Assembly (NCBI GenBank): GCA_020846655.1
Contig: JADLDL010000375.1
Coordinates: 1 to 64,000 of the forward strand
Direction: 5' to 3'
DNA from: Saprospiraceae bacterium
GTDB taxonomy: Bacteria; Bacteroidota; Bacteroidia; Chitinophagales; Saprospiraceae
Length of the DNA: 64,000 bases
Part shown: positions 17,448-26,910 of the stretch, in pieces
Position numbering within the stretch: the stretch's first letter is position 1
Layout of the letters: each line of letters begins with the position of its first letter
The notes under the pieces: generated by a model
Seen by the model: the letters and a program-made list of their open reading frames with translations, nothing else
The model's database searches: none
Told to the model about the DNA's origin: nothing
Translations under genes and position numbers: made by a program

Positions 17448-20078
17448 CTAAAACTGCCTGACCACCGCCACGGTTTTTTTGCTGCGCCGAACCTCACCGT
17501 CGGGTGCAAAAATTTCTGCATACAAAATGTAAATGCCGGGTCGGGCGCGGGTGCCGTCGTCCAGGTCGCCATCCCAGCGCAGCGAACCTTCAACGGCCGC
17601 CAGTTGTTGCCGCACCAGGCGTTTCACTGGAATGCCGCCGGCATCAAAAATAGTCAACTGTGCCACATATCCGGCTCCTGGAAGGCGGAAGCGAATATCC
17701 AGGAAGTCCTCAAATCCATCGTCGTCCGGAGAAAGCCGGGCGGGATCGAGGAAAAGCAGCTCGTCACCCGCAAAAGGCGCAGTGCCAGAGCTTTGCGAAT
17801 TGCGCCGGGTAGGTGTGCCGGAGCCTCCGGTTGCCTGTTTGCCAGCCGATGTCCAGTTGGCGGGGTCGTTGGTTGGGCGGTCGGCTTGGATGCGTTCCAG
17901 CGACACACCGTCCTGGTCTGCTGTGCTCAGCAAGGCATTGTGCAGGTCATTGGAATAGTCGAACGAATCGACGGTCACCACCACGCCATTTTGCGCATAA
18001 AACAAGGTCACATTGCCTTCGTCGTCGGGAAAAGAGGGTAAGGCCAGACTGAACAAGCGGTTCGGATCGACCTGATCAAAACGCGAAGCGATGTCGCTAG
18101 GGTTAGCAGCATAAACCAGGTACGTACCAGGCAGAAACAATCGGTTGGCGGCCAGCGACACCGGTGCTGCGGCGCCGGCAAAATTGGCGAGGAAAAAGCC
18201 CTGGCCGTTAAAAATTTTGTTGCTGCGATTGTACAATTCCACAAAATCCGATCCGCCGGTAGCCGGATTGAACAACAGTTCATTGATCACAATATCCTGC
18301 GGTTCAGGCACTTCTGGCAAACCCAGTTGCACCGAGTCGCTGGCAACAGCCGGGTTGCCACTGCAGTCCAGCACGCTAGCGGCCGTTCGCAGGGTATACA
18401 AAACGCCTGATTCCAGGGGTTCGGACAAACTGAGCCGCACGGCGCGGCGGTCCAGGGCCGTGGGCACAGCCGAAGCAATGGCGCGGGCGGGTTGAAATTG
18501 AAAAGCCGCAGCATTGGCGGCAGTGTTTTTATCGAGTCCTTCGGAAAATACCACCACCACGCTGTTGGCATTTTCCGGGTAGGCCGACAGCAGATAGGGC
18601 GCATCGGTGTCCAGCGTATTTTGCAGAGATGCATTTTTTTGGCCGGGCGTGCCGCCGGGCAATACCGGGCAGGACTGCCAGTTTTCGGCGCCCAAACAGG
18701 GCAAGCCGGGGTTGATGCGTTCCAGGGTCCAGCCGCCATCTTGTTTGGCGGCTGTGGCATGCCAGTTGATGGAATAGGCGACCTGGTCAATGACTTGGCC
18801 GCCGGCATCGCTCAGTGTCAATACATCGGTATCGTTGTTCAGGGATGGGAAACCAGCCATCGTTTTTACCCGGTTGGTAATGGGTAGCAGAGCGGCCGTA
18901 CCGGCCAGGGTGCTCAGCACCAATACCGAATCGGGGTACAACAAGACGGCGGGCAAGGCCGCCGCAGGGCCGCCGTCCGACAGATACAAGGTTTGCAGGT
19001 TAATGATCTTTGTGCTGCGGTTGTACACCTCCACCCATTCCACTTCCGGCAAGCCTCTCGTAGGGCTGGGGTCTGCCATAATTTCATTGATCAAAATATC
19101 AAATTCAGTCGCATTTTCTATTTTAATAAATTCAAAATCAACTGTTTGCAGGGCACTTTCGTTGCCCAGTGTGTCAGCAACCAGGCTCGTTTTCAACGTG
19201 TACTGGCCAGTTTGCAGGCCACTGCTCAGGCCCAGGTGCAGGGCTTGCCGGCTACCCGGCGCAAAGGCAACAAGGGTCGGCTCCCCTACCCCACTGATGT
19301 TGTAATTCGCCGGACTGAGGGCTGAAGCCGAATCAAGGGTTTCGTCAAAAACGGCCAAAACCGTGTTGGCATCCAGGGCTTGGGCCGATACCAAAACCGG
19401 TGGCTTCGTATCCGGCGCATCGGCCAGGATGGATAGGTTGTCAAAGAAAAATTTGTCTTTTCGGGTAGCGGTGTATTGGCAAAATACACCGAAAAACAGA
19501 TTGGCGCCCCCGGCATAGGTAGCATCGGTGCTGCTCCCTTGTAGTTCAAAAGCGCCGTTTGGTTGGGCGGCTTCGATGCTCCAGAGGCCGGCGGCACTGC
19601 GTTTTACCCGGAGTTGTACCTGCACGGGATCGCCGGCGACAAAGCCGGCAATGCCAGTGGCCAAGGGGCTTTTGCTGGGCCCGTCTTGCCGGAACAAGCG
19701 GATGTCATCGGCAGTGCCGTCTTCGCCCAGTTCCAAAAAATAACCGTTGGCGTTCGGGAGATCGGCCTGGTCGGCCAACAAATACACCCGAAGCAGGTTG
19801 GTGGAAGAAGGGGCAAATTCCATACGGATCTCCAGTAACCAGACTGCGCTGTCTGGAATATGGCCTTGCACGGCCAGCAGCGAACTGCCCGCATCCGGGG
19901 CATTCAACTGCAATTCGCCGGCCGCATTGACCTTGAATTCGTTCGTTTCGCCTTGCCAGGCGGGGTTGGTTGAAAAATCGCCGTCGGAAAAATTGTCAAT
20001 AATTTGTGCGTTGAGTGCCGGGCAAAACCAGATCATCCAGCAGCAAATAAAAATTGCCGATCGTGTCAGAAGAGTCAT
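17448..20078 (-). CDS. Exported lamin-tail-domain protein with a FlgD/T9SS-like C-terminal domain
   Basis: The product has about 876 residues. The start is placed at the ATG at 20078, which gives a clear signal peptide (MTLLTRSAIFICCWMIWFC, then PALNAQ). A concanavalin-like N-terminal part (about 25-220) is followed by Ig-like/SbsA-like modules (PPVLVSAQALDANTVLAVFDE and a similar copy, PYLLSAYPENANSVVVVFSE). These alternate with two lamin-tail domains (DILINEIMADPSPT and DIVINELLFNPATGGSDFVE). The C-terminal ~85 residues (SPDDDGFEDFLDIRFRLPG, then RPGIYILYAEI) resemble the FlgD-like or T9SS C-terminal sorting fold, so secretion to the surface by T9SS is inferred. The gene is divergent from the SH3-type lipoprotein gene. 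A carbohydrate or DNA ligand is possible but not shown. Confidence 0.82.
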   Translation of the reverse strand: MTLLTRSAIFICCWMIWFCPALNAQIIDNFSDGDFSTNPAWQGETNEFKVNAAGELQLNAPDAGSSLLAVQGHIPDSAVWLLEIRMEFAPSSTNLLRVYLLADQADLPNANGYFLELGEDGTADDIRLFRQDGPSKSPLATGIAGFVAGDPVQVQLRVKRSAAGLWSIEAAQPNGAFELQGSSTDATYAGGANLFFGVFCQYTATRKDKFFFDNLSILADAPDTKPPVLVSAQALDANTVLAVFDETLDSASALSPANYNISGVGEPTLVAFAPGSRQALHLGLSSGLQTGQYTLKTSLVADTLGNESALQTVDFEFIKIENATEFDILINEIMADPSPTRGLPEVEWVEVYNRSTKIINLQTLYLSDGGPAAALPAVLLYPDSVLVLSTLAGTAALLPITNRVKTMAGFPSLNNDTDVLTLSDAGGQVIDQVAYSINWHATAAKQDGGWTLERINPGLPCLGAENWQSCPVLPGGTPGQKNASLQNTLDTDAPYLLSAYPENANSVVVVFSEGLDKNTAANAAAFQFQPARAIASAVPTALDRRAVRLSLSEPLESGVLYTLRTAASVLDCSGNPAVASDSVQLGLPEVPEPQDIVINELLFNPATGGSDFVELYNRSNKIFNGQGFFLANFAGAAAPVSLAANRLFLPGTYLVYAANPSDIASRFDQVDPNRLFSLALPSFPDDEGNVTLFYAQNGVVVTVDSFDYSNDLHNALLSTADQDGVSLERIQADRPTNDPANWTSAGKQATGGSGTPTRRNSQSSGTAPFAGDELLFLDPARLSPDDDGFEDFLDIRFRLPGAGYVAQLTIFDAGGIPVKRLVRQQLAAVEGSLRWDGDLDDGTRARPGIYILYAEIFAPDGEVRRSKKTVAVVRQF

Positions 20079-20149
20079 GTGTAAAAATTTGGTCCTCGCA
20101 AGGTACGGAAGCCGGCAGTTTTGCGTTTGGCCAAAAAACACATTCTGCT

Positions 20150-21229
20150 ATGAATTTGTCTTTCGCAAAAGGGGCGCTGGCGGTGCTCGTAGGGCCCGGG
20201 TTGTTTTTCGTGGCTTGCCGTGGTTCCGCTAAGTCAGATGCAATATTTTCATTATCAACTACATACGTCACCAGTTTGCGGGAGCAACCGAATGAAAAAA
20301 GTCGGGAAATCCGGCAATTGCCCCTGGGCACGGCCCTGGCAGATTTGGGAGAGGTAAGCCGATTTTTATCTGGCATCCTGCTGGCCGATTCGCTGCGGCA
20401 AGAGCCCTGGCTGCGGGTACAAACCTCGGAGGGCGAGGCGGGCTGGGTCTTTGCCGGAGCAGTGCAGCCGGAAGCCGCCGGCGCGGCGGAAATACGGCGC
20501 TGGCTCTTGGCCAAACGCTTCGAAGCCTGGTTTGGGCCGGTACTGGCACAACGCTGGCAGCGCTGGCAGGAACTGCCCGAGCCACAAAGCGACAGCCTTT
20601 TTTCGGTTCAATTGCGCGAAGGACTCGCCCTGCGCGATACCCTCAACTTGCTCATTTCCCGCAAGGTGACCCGCGATGCCGGGAATCCGTTTCCCGATTT
20701 TTTCTGGCTGAACGAAGCCTCGCCGTTTTTTATCGGACAACAAATCGCACAAGGCACCAATTTTTACCTGTTTCTGGACTACCGCGCTATTGGCCGGCGT
20801 GCGCAGCGCACCCAAGGCCAGGAGGACGACCGGTTCGCGGCCCTAGGCTATGCGGCCTACCCCACCGACAGCATCGAGTCGCCGCTGCCAGCCTGGGTGT
20901 TCCCCTTGAGCACCGAAGCGAGTTGCAGCAATTTGGGCCAGGGTCAGCACCTGGCGATGCTGCAACAACTCGGAGTGGCGCTGACGGCTGGGCGCTATTT
21001 CAAACCGGAATTGCTGCGGCTGAAAGAAGCGGTGCTGGAGGATTTTTTGAACCAAAAACGCAGTTTTTGGCAACCTCGGGAAAAAATTCTGGCTGAGTTG
21101 GATGCCATTCGGGCCGCAGCGCCGTCCTGCCTCTCCGACCGGGATTGGCTGGCGATAGAGGCCCAAAGGGCCATTTTCCAGCAAGCAGATGCAGGCGGTA
21201 TGAAATTAAATTTACGGGCCGGTGAATAG
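20150..21229 (+). CDS. Putative SH3-domain lipoprotein
   Basis: The product has 359 residues. The preferred start is ATG 20150, which gives a lipoprotein signal: a hydrophobic stretch then FFVAC with the lipidated Cys at 23. The frame is open upstream to 20054. Residues about 35-100 look like a bacterial SH3 domain (TTYVTSLREQPNEKSREIRQ, then EGEAGWVFAGAV), a fold that often binds cell-wall peptides. The remainder, about 250 residues, is not recognised; it is rich in Trp, Gln and Arg and probably mostly helical. It is divergent from the lamin-tail protein and followed, after 97 bases and a separate promoter, by the isomerase pair. Confidence 0.72.
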   Translation: MNLSFAKGALAVLVGPGLFFVACRGSAKSDAIFSLSTTYVTSLREQPNEKSREIRQLPLGTALADLGEVSRFLSGILLADSLRQEPWLRVQTSEGEAGWVFAGAVQPEAAGAAEIRRWLLAKRFEAWFGPVLAQRWQRWQELPEPQSDSLFSVQLREGLALRDTLNLLISRKVTRDAGNPFPDFFWLNEASPFFIGQQIAQGTNFYLFLDYRAIGRRAQRTQGQEDDRFAALGYAAYPTDSIESPLPAWVFPLSTEASCSNLGQGQHLAMLQQLGVALTAGRYFKPELLRLKEAVLEDFLNQKRSFWQPREKILAELDAIRAAAPSCLSDRDWLAIEAQRAIFQQADAGGMKLNLRAGE

Positions 21230-21258
21230 CCGCATGGCTGTCTATTGACAAATCCCCT

Positions 21259-21266
21259 TAGTTTTG
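21259..21266 (+). promoter_or_regulatory. Candidate -7 element for the isomerase pair
   Basis: TAGTTTTG lies 60 bases before the ATG at 21327 and would drive both isomerase genes. Confidence 0.45.
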
Positions 21267-21326
21267 CGGCCGATAAAGACGCTGCCTGGCAGTATTCCTC
21301 TTTCAAAGTAACAAATCTACCCTCCT

Positions 21327-22313
21327 ATGGATAAGATGATTGAACGGTTCCCCGACCAACTGGCTGAAGCCTTGCGCCTGGCGGAAACGGTAACGATAAA
21401 AAAACACAGCTCGCCTATTCGTGCCGTGCTGATTTCCGGATTAGGCGGCAGCGGTATTGGCGGCAACTTTGTTCAAGCCCTCTCCGCCGACGAGTGCAAG
21501 GTGCCAATTTGGGTCAACAAAGGCTACCTCGTGCCCAAATGGGTCAACAAACACACCTTGGCCATTTGTTCGTCGTACAGCGGCAACACTGAGGAGACGC
21601 TGCATGTCTTCGATCAACTGAAATCGGCTGGCGCCAAAATTGTGTGCATCGCCTCCGGCGGTAAACTTCTCGACATGGCCCGGGAATTGGGCCTCGATTT
21701 TGTACAGGTACCTGGTGGCTGGAGCAGCCCGCGTGCTTGCCTGGGCTATTCTGTAGTGGCCCAATTGGCGGTATTACGCGCTGCAAAACTGCTGAGTGGC
21801 CGGCTTTTCCGACAAATCGAAGCCGGGCGCAAATTGTTGGTCAAAGACCAGGCGGACATCCGCAAACGCGCGCAAAAATTGGCGGGTTTTCTGGCTGAAA
21901 AAACACCGGTATTGTACAGCGCCGACCATATCGAAGCCGTAGGCATGCGCTGGCGGCAACAAATCAACGAAAATGCCAAAATGCTGTGCTGGCACCACGT
22001 GGTGCCCGAAATGAACCACAACGAACTCGTTGGCTGGCGCAACAACCGCCCCGATGTGGCCGTGGTGTGGCTGCGCAACCGCGATGATTTTGGCCGAACC
22101 TCCGTCCGGATGGACATCAACAAGGAAATCGTGGAGCATTTCACCAACACCTCCATTGAAGTGTATTCCAAAGGAAAATCGCTGGCCGAAAAAATGCTAT
22201 ACCTCACGCACCTGGGCGATTGGATGAGTTTTTACCTCGCCCTGGCCCGCAACGTGGATCCTGTGGAAATCAAAGTAATCGATTATTTGAAAGGCGAATT
22301 GGCCAAAGTATAA
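21327..22313 (+). CDS. Bifunctional phosphoglucose/phosphomannose isomerase-type protein
   Basis: The product has 328 residues with two SIS subdomains. GLGGSGIGG at 39-46 is the first sugar-phosphate loop and SSYSGNTEET at 82-91 is the Ser/Thr-rich phosphate-binding loop. WHHVVPEMNHNELVGW carries the candidate catalytic Glu and His of the PGI/PMI family, best known from archaea. These enzymes interconvert fructose-6-phosphate with both glucose-6-phosphate and mannose-6-phosphate. The next gene, 29 bases downstream, is an unrelated-sequence glucose-6-phosphate isomerase. The second activity here (mannose) may be what distinguishes the two, perhaps for GDP-mannose or surface-sugar synthesis (inference). 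Confidence 0.9.
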   Translation: MDKMIERFPDQLAEALRLAETVTIKKHSSPIRAVLISGLGGSGIGGNFVQALSADECKVPIWVNKGYLVPKWVNKHTLAICSSYSGNTEETLHVFDQLKSAGAKIVCIASGGKLLDMARELGLDFVQVPGGWSSPRACLGYSVVAQLAVLRAAKLLSGRLFRQIEAGRKLLVKDQADIRKRAQKLAGFLAEKTPVLYSADHIEAVGMRWRQQINENAKMLCWHHVVPEMNHNELVGWRNNRPDVAVVWLRNRDDFGRTSVRMDINKEIVEHFTNTSIEVYSKGKSLAEKMLYLTHLGDWMSFYLALARNVDPVEIKVIDYLKGELAKV

Positions 22314-22342
22314 CCCCTTGACGCCTAACAATTTTTGAAGTC

Positions 22343-23650
22343 ATGCAATTTATCTCTTTCGATACTGCGCCGGCCGATGCCTTCATTCGTCCGGAAGAAT
22401 TTTCGGCCCTGGCGCCACAAGTACAAGCGGCTGCTCAGGTGTTGGACAGCCGCAAAGGCCCCGGCCACGAATTTTTAGGCTGGCTGGATTTGCCGCTCAA
22501 GTACAACCGTGCCGAGTACAAGCGCATCAAAGCCGCTGCCAAACGGATACAACGGCAAAGCGAAGTGCTGGTTGTGATTGGAATTGGTGGCTCGTATTTG
22601 GGCGCGAAGGCTGCTTTGGAATTTTGCGGCCATACTTTTTACAACAACCTGCCCAAAAAGCAGCGGAAAGGCCCGGAAATCTACTTTGCTGGCACCAACA
22701 TCAGCAGTACCTACCTGGCGCATTTGCTGGAATTGATCGGCGATCGTCATTTTTCAGTCAATGTCATTTCCAAATCCGGCACCACTACTGAGCCAGCCAT
22801 TGCGTTCCGGGTGTTCAAAAAGAAATTGGAAGAAAAATACGGCAAAGAAGGCGCCCGCGAGCGGATCTTTGCCACCACTGATCAGTCGCGCGGCGCCCTG
22901 AAAGTATTGGCCGACCAGGAGGGATATGAAACCTTTGTTGTTCCCGATGACGTGGGCGGCCGGTTTTCGGTGCTCACGGCGGTAGGCTTGCTCCCGATTG
23001 CGGTGGCCGGCATCGACCTGGACCAACTGATGAAAGGCGCCGCCGATGCGCGGCAGCGCTACAAAACGGGCTCGATGGCCGACAATGACGTGTGGCGCTA
23101 TGTGGCGGCCCGCAACATCCTGCACCGCAAAGGCAAGGCCATCGAAATGATGATCAACTACGAGCCACGGCTGCATTTTATGGCCGAATGGTGGAAACAA
23201 CTCTACGGCGAAAGCGAGGGCAAAGACGGGAAGGGAATTTTTCCGGCCAGCGCTGATTTTACCACCGACCTGCATTCCCTGGGCCAGTATATTCAGGATG
23301 GACGCCGGCATTTGTTTGAAACGCTGCTCGAAATCGAGACGCCGGAAGTCGAACTTCTGGTCGAGTCCGATGCTGGGGACCTGGATGGCTTGAACTACCT
23401 GGCAGGTAAATCGCTGGATTATGTCAACAAAAAAGCCGCAGAAGGCACTCAAATGGCGCATGCCGACGGCGGGGTGCCGACCCTGAAGATTTCCATTCCG
23501 GAGGCTACACCCTACTACCTTGGCCAGTTGTTTTATTTCTTTGAAAAAGCCTGCGCCATCAGTGGCTACTTGTTGGGCGTGAATCCCTTCGATCAGCCGG
23601 GGGTGGAAGCCTACAAGAAAAACATGTTCCGCCTGTTGGGCAAAAAATGA
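22343..23650 (+). CDS. pgi: Glucose-6-phosphate isomerase
   Basis: The product has 435 residues, the short PGI form known from Firmicutes and some Bacteroidota rather than the ~550-residue form. It interconverts glucose-6-phosphate and fructose-6-phosphate. Visible motifs are [14 protein letters not shown] at 78-91, [10 protein letters not shown] (phosphate loop), [17 protein letters not shown] (PGI signature-like) and the C-terminal [12 protein letters not shown]. It lies in a probable operon with the PGI/PMI gene, 29 bases apart. Its stop codon abuts that of the convergent membrane-protein gene. Confidence 0.94.
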   Translation: MQFISFDTAPADAFIRPEEFSALAPQVQAAAQVLDSRKGPGHEFLGWLDLPLKYNRAEYKRIKAAAKRIQRQSEVLVVIGIGGSYLGAKAALEFCGHTFYNNLPKKQRKGPEIYFAGTNISSTYLAHLLELIGDRHFSVNVISKSGTTTEPAIAFRVFKKKLEEKYGKEGARERIFATTDQSRGALKVLADQEGYETFVVPDDVGGRFSVLTAVGLLPIAVAGIDLDQLMKGAADARQRYKTGSMADNDVWRYVAARNILHRKGKAIEMMINYEPRLHFMAEWWKQLYGESEGKDGKGIFPASADFTTDLHSLGQYIQDGRRHLFETLLEIETPEVELLVESDAGDLDGLNYLAGKSLDYVNKKAAEGTQMAHADGGVPTLKISIPEATPYYLGQLFYFFEKACAISGYLLGVNPFDQPGVEAYKKNMFRLLGKK

Positions 23651-25060
23651 TCAATAGCGGACGTAGGCGCTGGTATCGGTGAGGTGAAAATAGCGTTGCG
23701 GCAATTCGTCGAAGCGGTAGTTTTTGAACTCACCGAGAAACAACCCGGGCTTGGCCAGCAGGGTATCGAAACGTTCCGGGGCCTCATCTACCAGGATACA
23801 TCGTGCGCTGTCGGGGTGTCCCAGCGCCGATAGCATCAGAAATTCGTAGGGTGTTCCCCAGGAAAGTACGAGTTTGTCCATTGGCGCCTGTTGTTCGGTG
23901 AGCAGCAGTTTGCGTGCCGGCCGCTGGCTGGTTTGTTGCAACAATTCCTGTTCCCAGCGCAAGCGGGCTGTCCAGGGGTCATGGGTTTGGAAAATCCGGA
24001 ACAGGCTGATGAGGACCAAAGCACTCAGGGCTCCCCATTGCCAGCGGGGCGCAGGCAGGGCGGGCACCACATCGAAGACAAAAGGCAGGGCAGCAAACAC
24101 AGCCAGGGGCAGGTACAGGTTTTCGAGGTAAAACTGGTTGTCGCCCTGGTGAAACGGAATATTGACCATCAGCACAAAGCCCAGCGGGAATGCTGCGCAA
24201 AGGCCCGCTTTGAGCCAGTTTTTTTGCCGGAGGTAAAAAATTGTATTCGCCGCAACGAGCACCGGAATGAGGTAATAATCGCGCAGGCACCAGCGCAAAA
24301 AATCGCGGTTGCTCGGGATATCAAACCAGTTGGGCCAAAGTTCGCCAAAGGCCTTGGCCCGTTCGAGCGACATGGCATCGTACCAATCCAGTTTGAGAAC
24401 TTTGTATTTGACAAAAACGGTGGCCACGAAAATGCCCAAGGCTAGTGCCTGCAAGGCGCGCGTGCCCTTGCTGGACTGGCGGTCGAGCAAAAAAAATACG
24501 CTGCAAAACACCATGGCGTACAAGACCATCGGGTGGAAATAAAACGCCGTCACCAGGGCAGCCGCCAGCAAGGGGTATTCCCACCAGCGCAGAGCATCGA
24601 GCGAGCCTTTGTGCTGAAGCCAGGCCAGCACCAGCAGCAAAAAGGCGAGTCCTTGCGGCATTTCTGACAACCAGTAAAACGTGTGGGTAGTCATCAGCGT
24701 GGACACCAGCACCAGCACCAGGCCCCATTTCCATTGGCGCAAGCCCAAGGTAATGAGTAGAAAAAGGATCAGGTAGTACAACACATGGCCGAGAGAGTAA
24801 CTCAGCAAAACCCCACGCAGCGGCAGACCGGCAGCCTGCGCCAGCCAGGCAAACACCTGGGTGCCGGCAGCGCCGAAACGGCCACTCTGGATTTGCAACT
24901 CGCCGGTGCGCAGGATGTGAAAGCACTGGAAGGCCATGTCCAGAAAAGCCATCCGTTCCAAATAAAAAACGGTTGCCAACGTGGCCAAGGCCAGGTAGAC
25001 AACCGTTCCCCAGGTTGCGGTGGTGGATACAAAATTGGGCAAGGCGGGTTGCTGCTTCAT
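23651..25060 (-). CDS. Polytopic membrane protein, possibly GT-C type
   Basis: The product has 469 residues with about 10-11 predicted transmembrane helices and a soluble C-terminal ~110 residues. The plan (a first helix, then a loop with FLDMAFQCFHIL and many helices) resembles GT-C glycosyltransferase-like proteins. No firm catalytic Asp pair or family signature was recognised, so it stays a membrane protein of unknown function. It ends directly against the pgi stop and has no partner gene in the same direction nearby. Confidence 0.7.
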   Translation of the reverse strand: MKQQPALPNFVSTTATWGTVVYLALATLATVFYLERMAFLDMAFQCFHILRTGELQIQSGRFGAAGTQVFAWLAQAAGLPLRGVLLSYSLGHVLYYLILFLLITLGLRQWKWGLVLVLVSTLMTTHTFYWLSEMPQGLAFLLLVLAWLQHKGSLDALRWWEYPLLAAALVTAFYFHPMVLYAMVFCSVFFLLDRQSSKGTRALQALALGIFVATVFVKYKVLKLDWYDAMSLERAKAFGELWPNWFDIPSNRDFLRWCLRDYYLIPVLVAANTIFYLRQKNWLKAGLCAAFPLGFVLMVNIPFHQGDNQFYLENLYLPLAVFAALPFVFDVVPALPAPRWQWGALSALVLISLFRIFQTHDPWTARLRWEQELLQQTSQRPARKLLLTEQQAPMDKLVLSWGTPYEFLMLSALGHPDSARCILVDEAPERFDTLLAKPGLFLGEFKNYRFDELPQRYFHLTDTSAYVRY

Positions 25061-25139
25061 ATGCGGTTCGACATTCGAAGGCCTAAACCTAAAGCATTCC
25101 CGAATATCCAGGCGCTTTGCCTTTGTGTATTAACAATCC

Positions 25140-26321
25140 TTAGCCCAGGCGCTCGATGACGATGGCAGTAGCGCCGCCGCCGCCGTTGCAAATCGCAGCC
25201 AGGCCCAGGGCGCCGTCTTTTTGTTGCAAGACATTGTTGAGCGTTGTCACGATACGAGCGCCCGAAGCGCCCAGCGGGTGTCCGATGGCCACGGCTCCGC
25301 CAAATACGTTGGTTTGTTCGTGGGCGATGCCCAAGACCTGTTCGAACGCCAGCGTTACCACGGCGAAGGCTTCGTTTACTTCGTAAAAATCAATGTCCGA
25401 TTTTTCAAGGCCGGCCATTTTCAGGGCTTTGGGTGCGGCGATGGTCGGCGAAGTGGTAAACCATTCCGGCTCCTGCTCGGCATCGGCAAAGCCGCGAATT
25501 TTAGCGATGGGCTTCAGTCCGTATTTGTTGACGGCTTCTGCGCTGGCCAGGATCAGGGCGGCGGCGCCATCGTTGATGGTGCTGGCGTTGGCAGCCGTGA
25601 CGGTGCCATCGGGGGTAAAGGCCGGCCGGAGTCCGGGAATTTTATCAAAACTTACTTTTTTATATTCCTCATCCTCCAGGATCAGCACCGGGTCGCCTTT
25701 GCGTTGCGGAATGGATACCGGTACTATTTCATCCTTAAAAAAGCCGCCGGTGGTGGCTGCAGCGGCGCGTTGGTAGGAATCGACGGCAAACGCATCCTGG
25801 GCTTCGCGGCTGATCTGGTATTTCACTGCGGTGGCATCGGCGCATACGCCCATGGCTTTTTGGTTGTACACGTCGGTCAGGCCATCCTTGCTGAGGCCGT
25901 CGATCATTTCGGCGTTGCCAAATTTGTACCCCCAGCGGGCATTCGGAATATAATATGGAATCTGCGACATGTTCTCCATGCCGCCGGCCACTACGATATC
26001 GTTCAGGCCCAGCATGATGCTTTGCGCACCAAACGTAATGGCCTTCATGCCTGAGGCACATACTTTGTTGATGGCTGTGCAGGGAATATGGTTTGGCAAG
26101 CCGGCATAAACAGCGGCTTGACGAGCAGGCGCCTGGCCCAAATTGGCGCTTACGACGTTGCCCATCAGTACTTCCGTCACCCATTCCGGCTTCACGCCTG
26201 CTTTTTCCAGGGCGCCTTTGATGGCGGCTGCTCCCAAATGGGTGGCCCCTATGCCGGCCAAGGCGCCGCCGAAACTGCCGATGGGCGTGCGCACTGCCGC
26301 CACTATGAATACATCTTTCAT
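25140..26321 (-). CDS. Acetyl-CoA C-acetyltransferase (thiolase)
   Basis: The product has 393 residues, the standard thiolase length. The nucleophile is Cys88 in NKVCASGMKAI. His348 in AIGHPLGASGAR and Cys378 in AICNGGGGATAIV complete the active site. The enzyme condenses two acetyl-CoA to acetoacetyl-CoA, or runs in reverse in ketone body, fatty-acid or amino-acid degradation. There are no neighbouring acyl-CoA dehydrogenase or hydratase genes, so the direction in vivo is not set by context. A promoter element lies 34 bases upstream. Confidence 0.93.
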   Translation of the reverse strand: MKDVFIVAAVRTPIGSFGGALAGIGATHLGAAAIKGALEKAGVKPEWVTEVLMGNVVSANLGQAPARQAAVYAGLPNHIPCTAINKVCASGMKAITFGAQSIMLGLNDIVVAGGMENMSQIPYYIPNARWGYKFGNAEMIDGLSKDGLTDVYNQKAMGVCADATAVKYQISREAQDAFAVDSYQRAAAATTGGFFKDEIVPVSIPQRKGDPVLILEDEEYKKVSFDKIPGLRPAFTPDGTVTAANASTINDGAAALILASAEAVNKYGLKPIAKIRGFADAEQEPEWFTTSPTIAAPKALKMAGLEKSDIDFYEVNEAFAVVTLAFEQVLGIAHEQTNVFGGAVAIGHPLGASGARIVTTLNNVLQQKDGALGLAAICNGGGGATAIVIERLG

Positions 26322-26355
26322 GGATATTTATTTGGTATGGTTAAAAAATGCGCCG

Positions 26356-26363
26356 CAAAGGTA
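26356..26363 (-). promoter_or_regulatory. Candidate -7 element for the thiolase gene
   Basis: TACCTTTG on the minus strand lies 34 bases before the ATG at 26321. The rest of this 253-base divergent region is AT-rich. Confidence 0.55.
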
Positions 26364-26574
26364 CTGCATTTTGCTTTCTGGAAATCAGAAGCATATTCGG
26401 CGACCAGTCCTTGTCCCGAAGTTAATTTTTCCATCAGGCGCGTTGTTTATTTATTTTATTTCGAATTGCAAATAGACAAAAATACGTATGTCTGAAATTT
26501 TGACCAAAGTCAGAATATAGCGTAACTTTATAGCGAATTTTTAAAATTATTTCACTGTAAAATAAGAAAAAGTC

Positions 26575-26901
26575 ATGATGCAACTTAAACGCTTTTCACC
26601 GCGCGAAGCCTACGCCGCCTACGTATTGGGTGGGGTTATGATTGATGTTCGCGAGCCCGAAGCCGTAGCCGAAAAAACGGTAGATATCAATCATTTGGTC
26701 ACGCTCCCAATGAGTGAATTTACAAACCGGTTCAACGAGTTGCCACACAACCGCCCGCTGGTGCTGGTATCCCGCGTGGGTAATACCAGTAACACCGCAG
26801 CCAAAATTTTGTTGGACAACGGCTATGCCGATGTCGCCATTGTCGATGGCGGAATTTTGGCTTGGGAAGATGAAGGTTTGCCGCTTCGGCACTCTGCCTG
26901 A
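26575..26901 (+). CDS. Rhodanese-fold protein lacking the catalytic cysteine
   Basis: The product is a single rhodanese domain of 108 residues. The fold is clear from VMIDVREPEA at 21-30 and YADVAIVDGGILAWEDEGLP near the end. The active-site loop of rhodaneses is CRxGxRS; here residues 66-72 read SRVGNTS, so the sulfur-carrying Cys is Ser66. Sulfurtransferase activity is therefore unlikely, and a binding or regulatory role is more plausible. There is no signal peptide. A hairpin terminator follows within the 3' end of the opposite gene. The start could also be the second Met. Confidence 0.85.
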   Translation: MMQLKRFSPREAYAAYVLGGVMIDVREPEAVAEKTVDINHLVTLPMSEFTNRFNELPHNRPLVLVSRVGNTSNTAAKILLDNGYADVAIVDGGILAWEDEGLPLRHSA

Positions 26902-26910
26902 GTTGATTTG

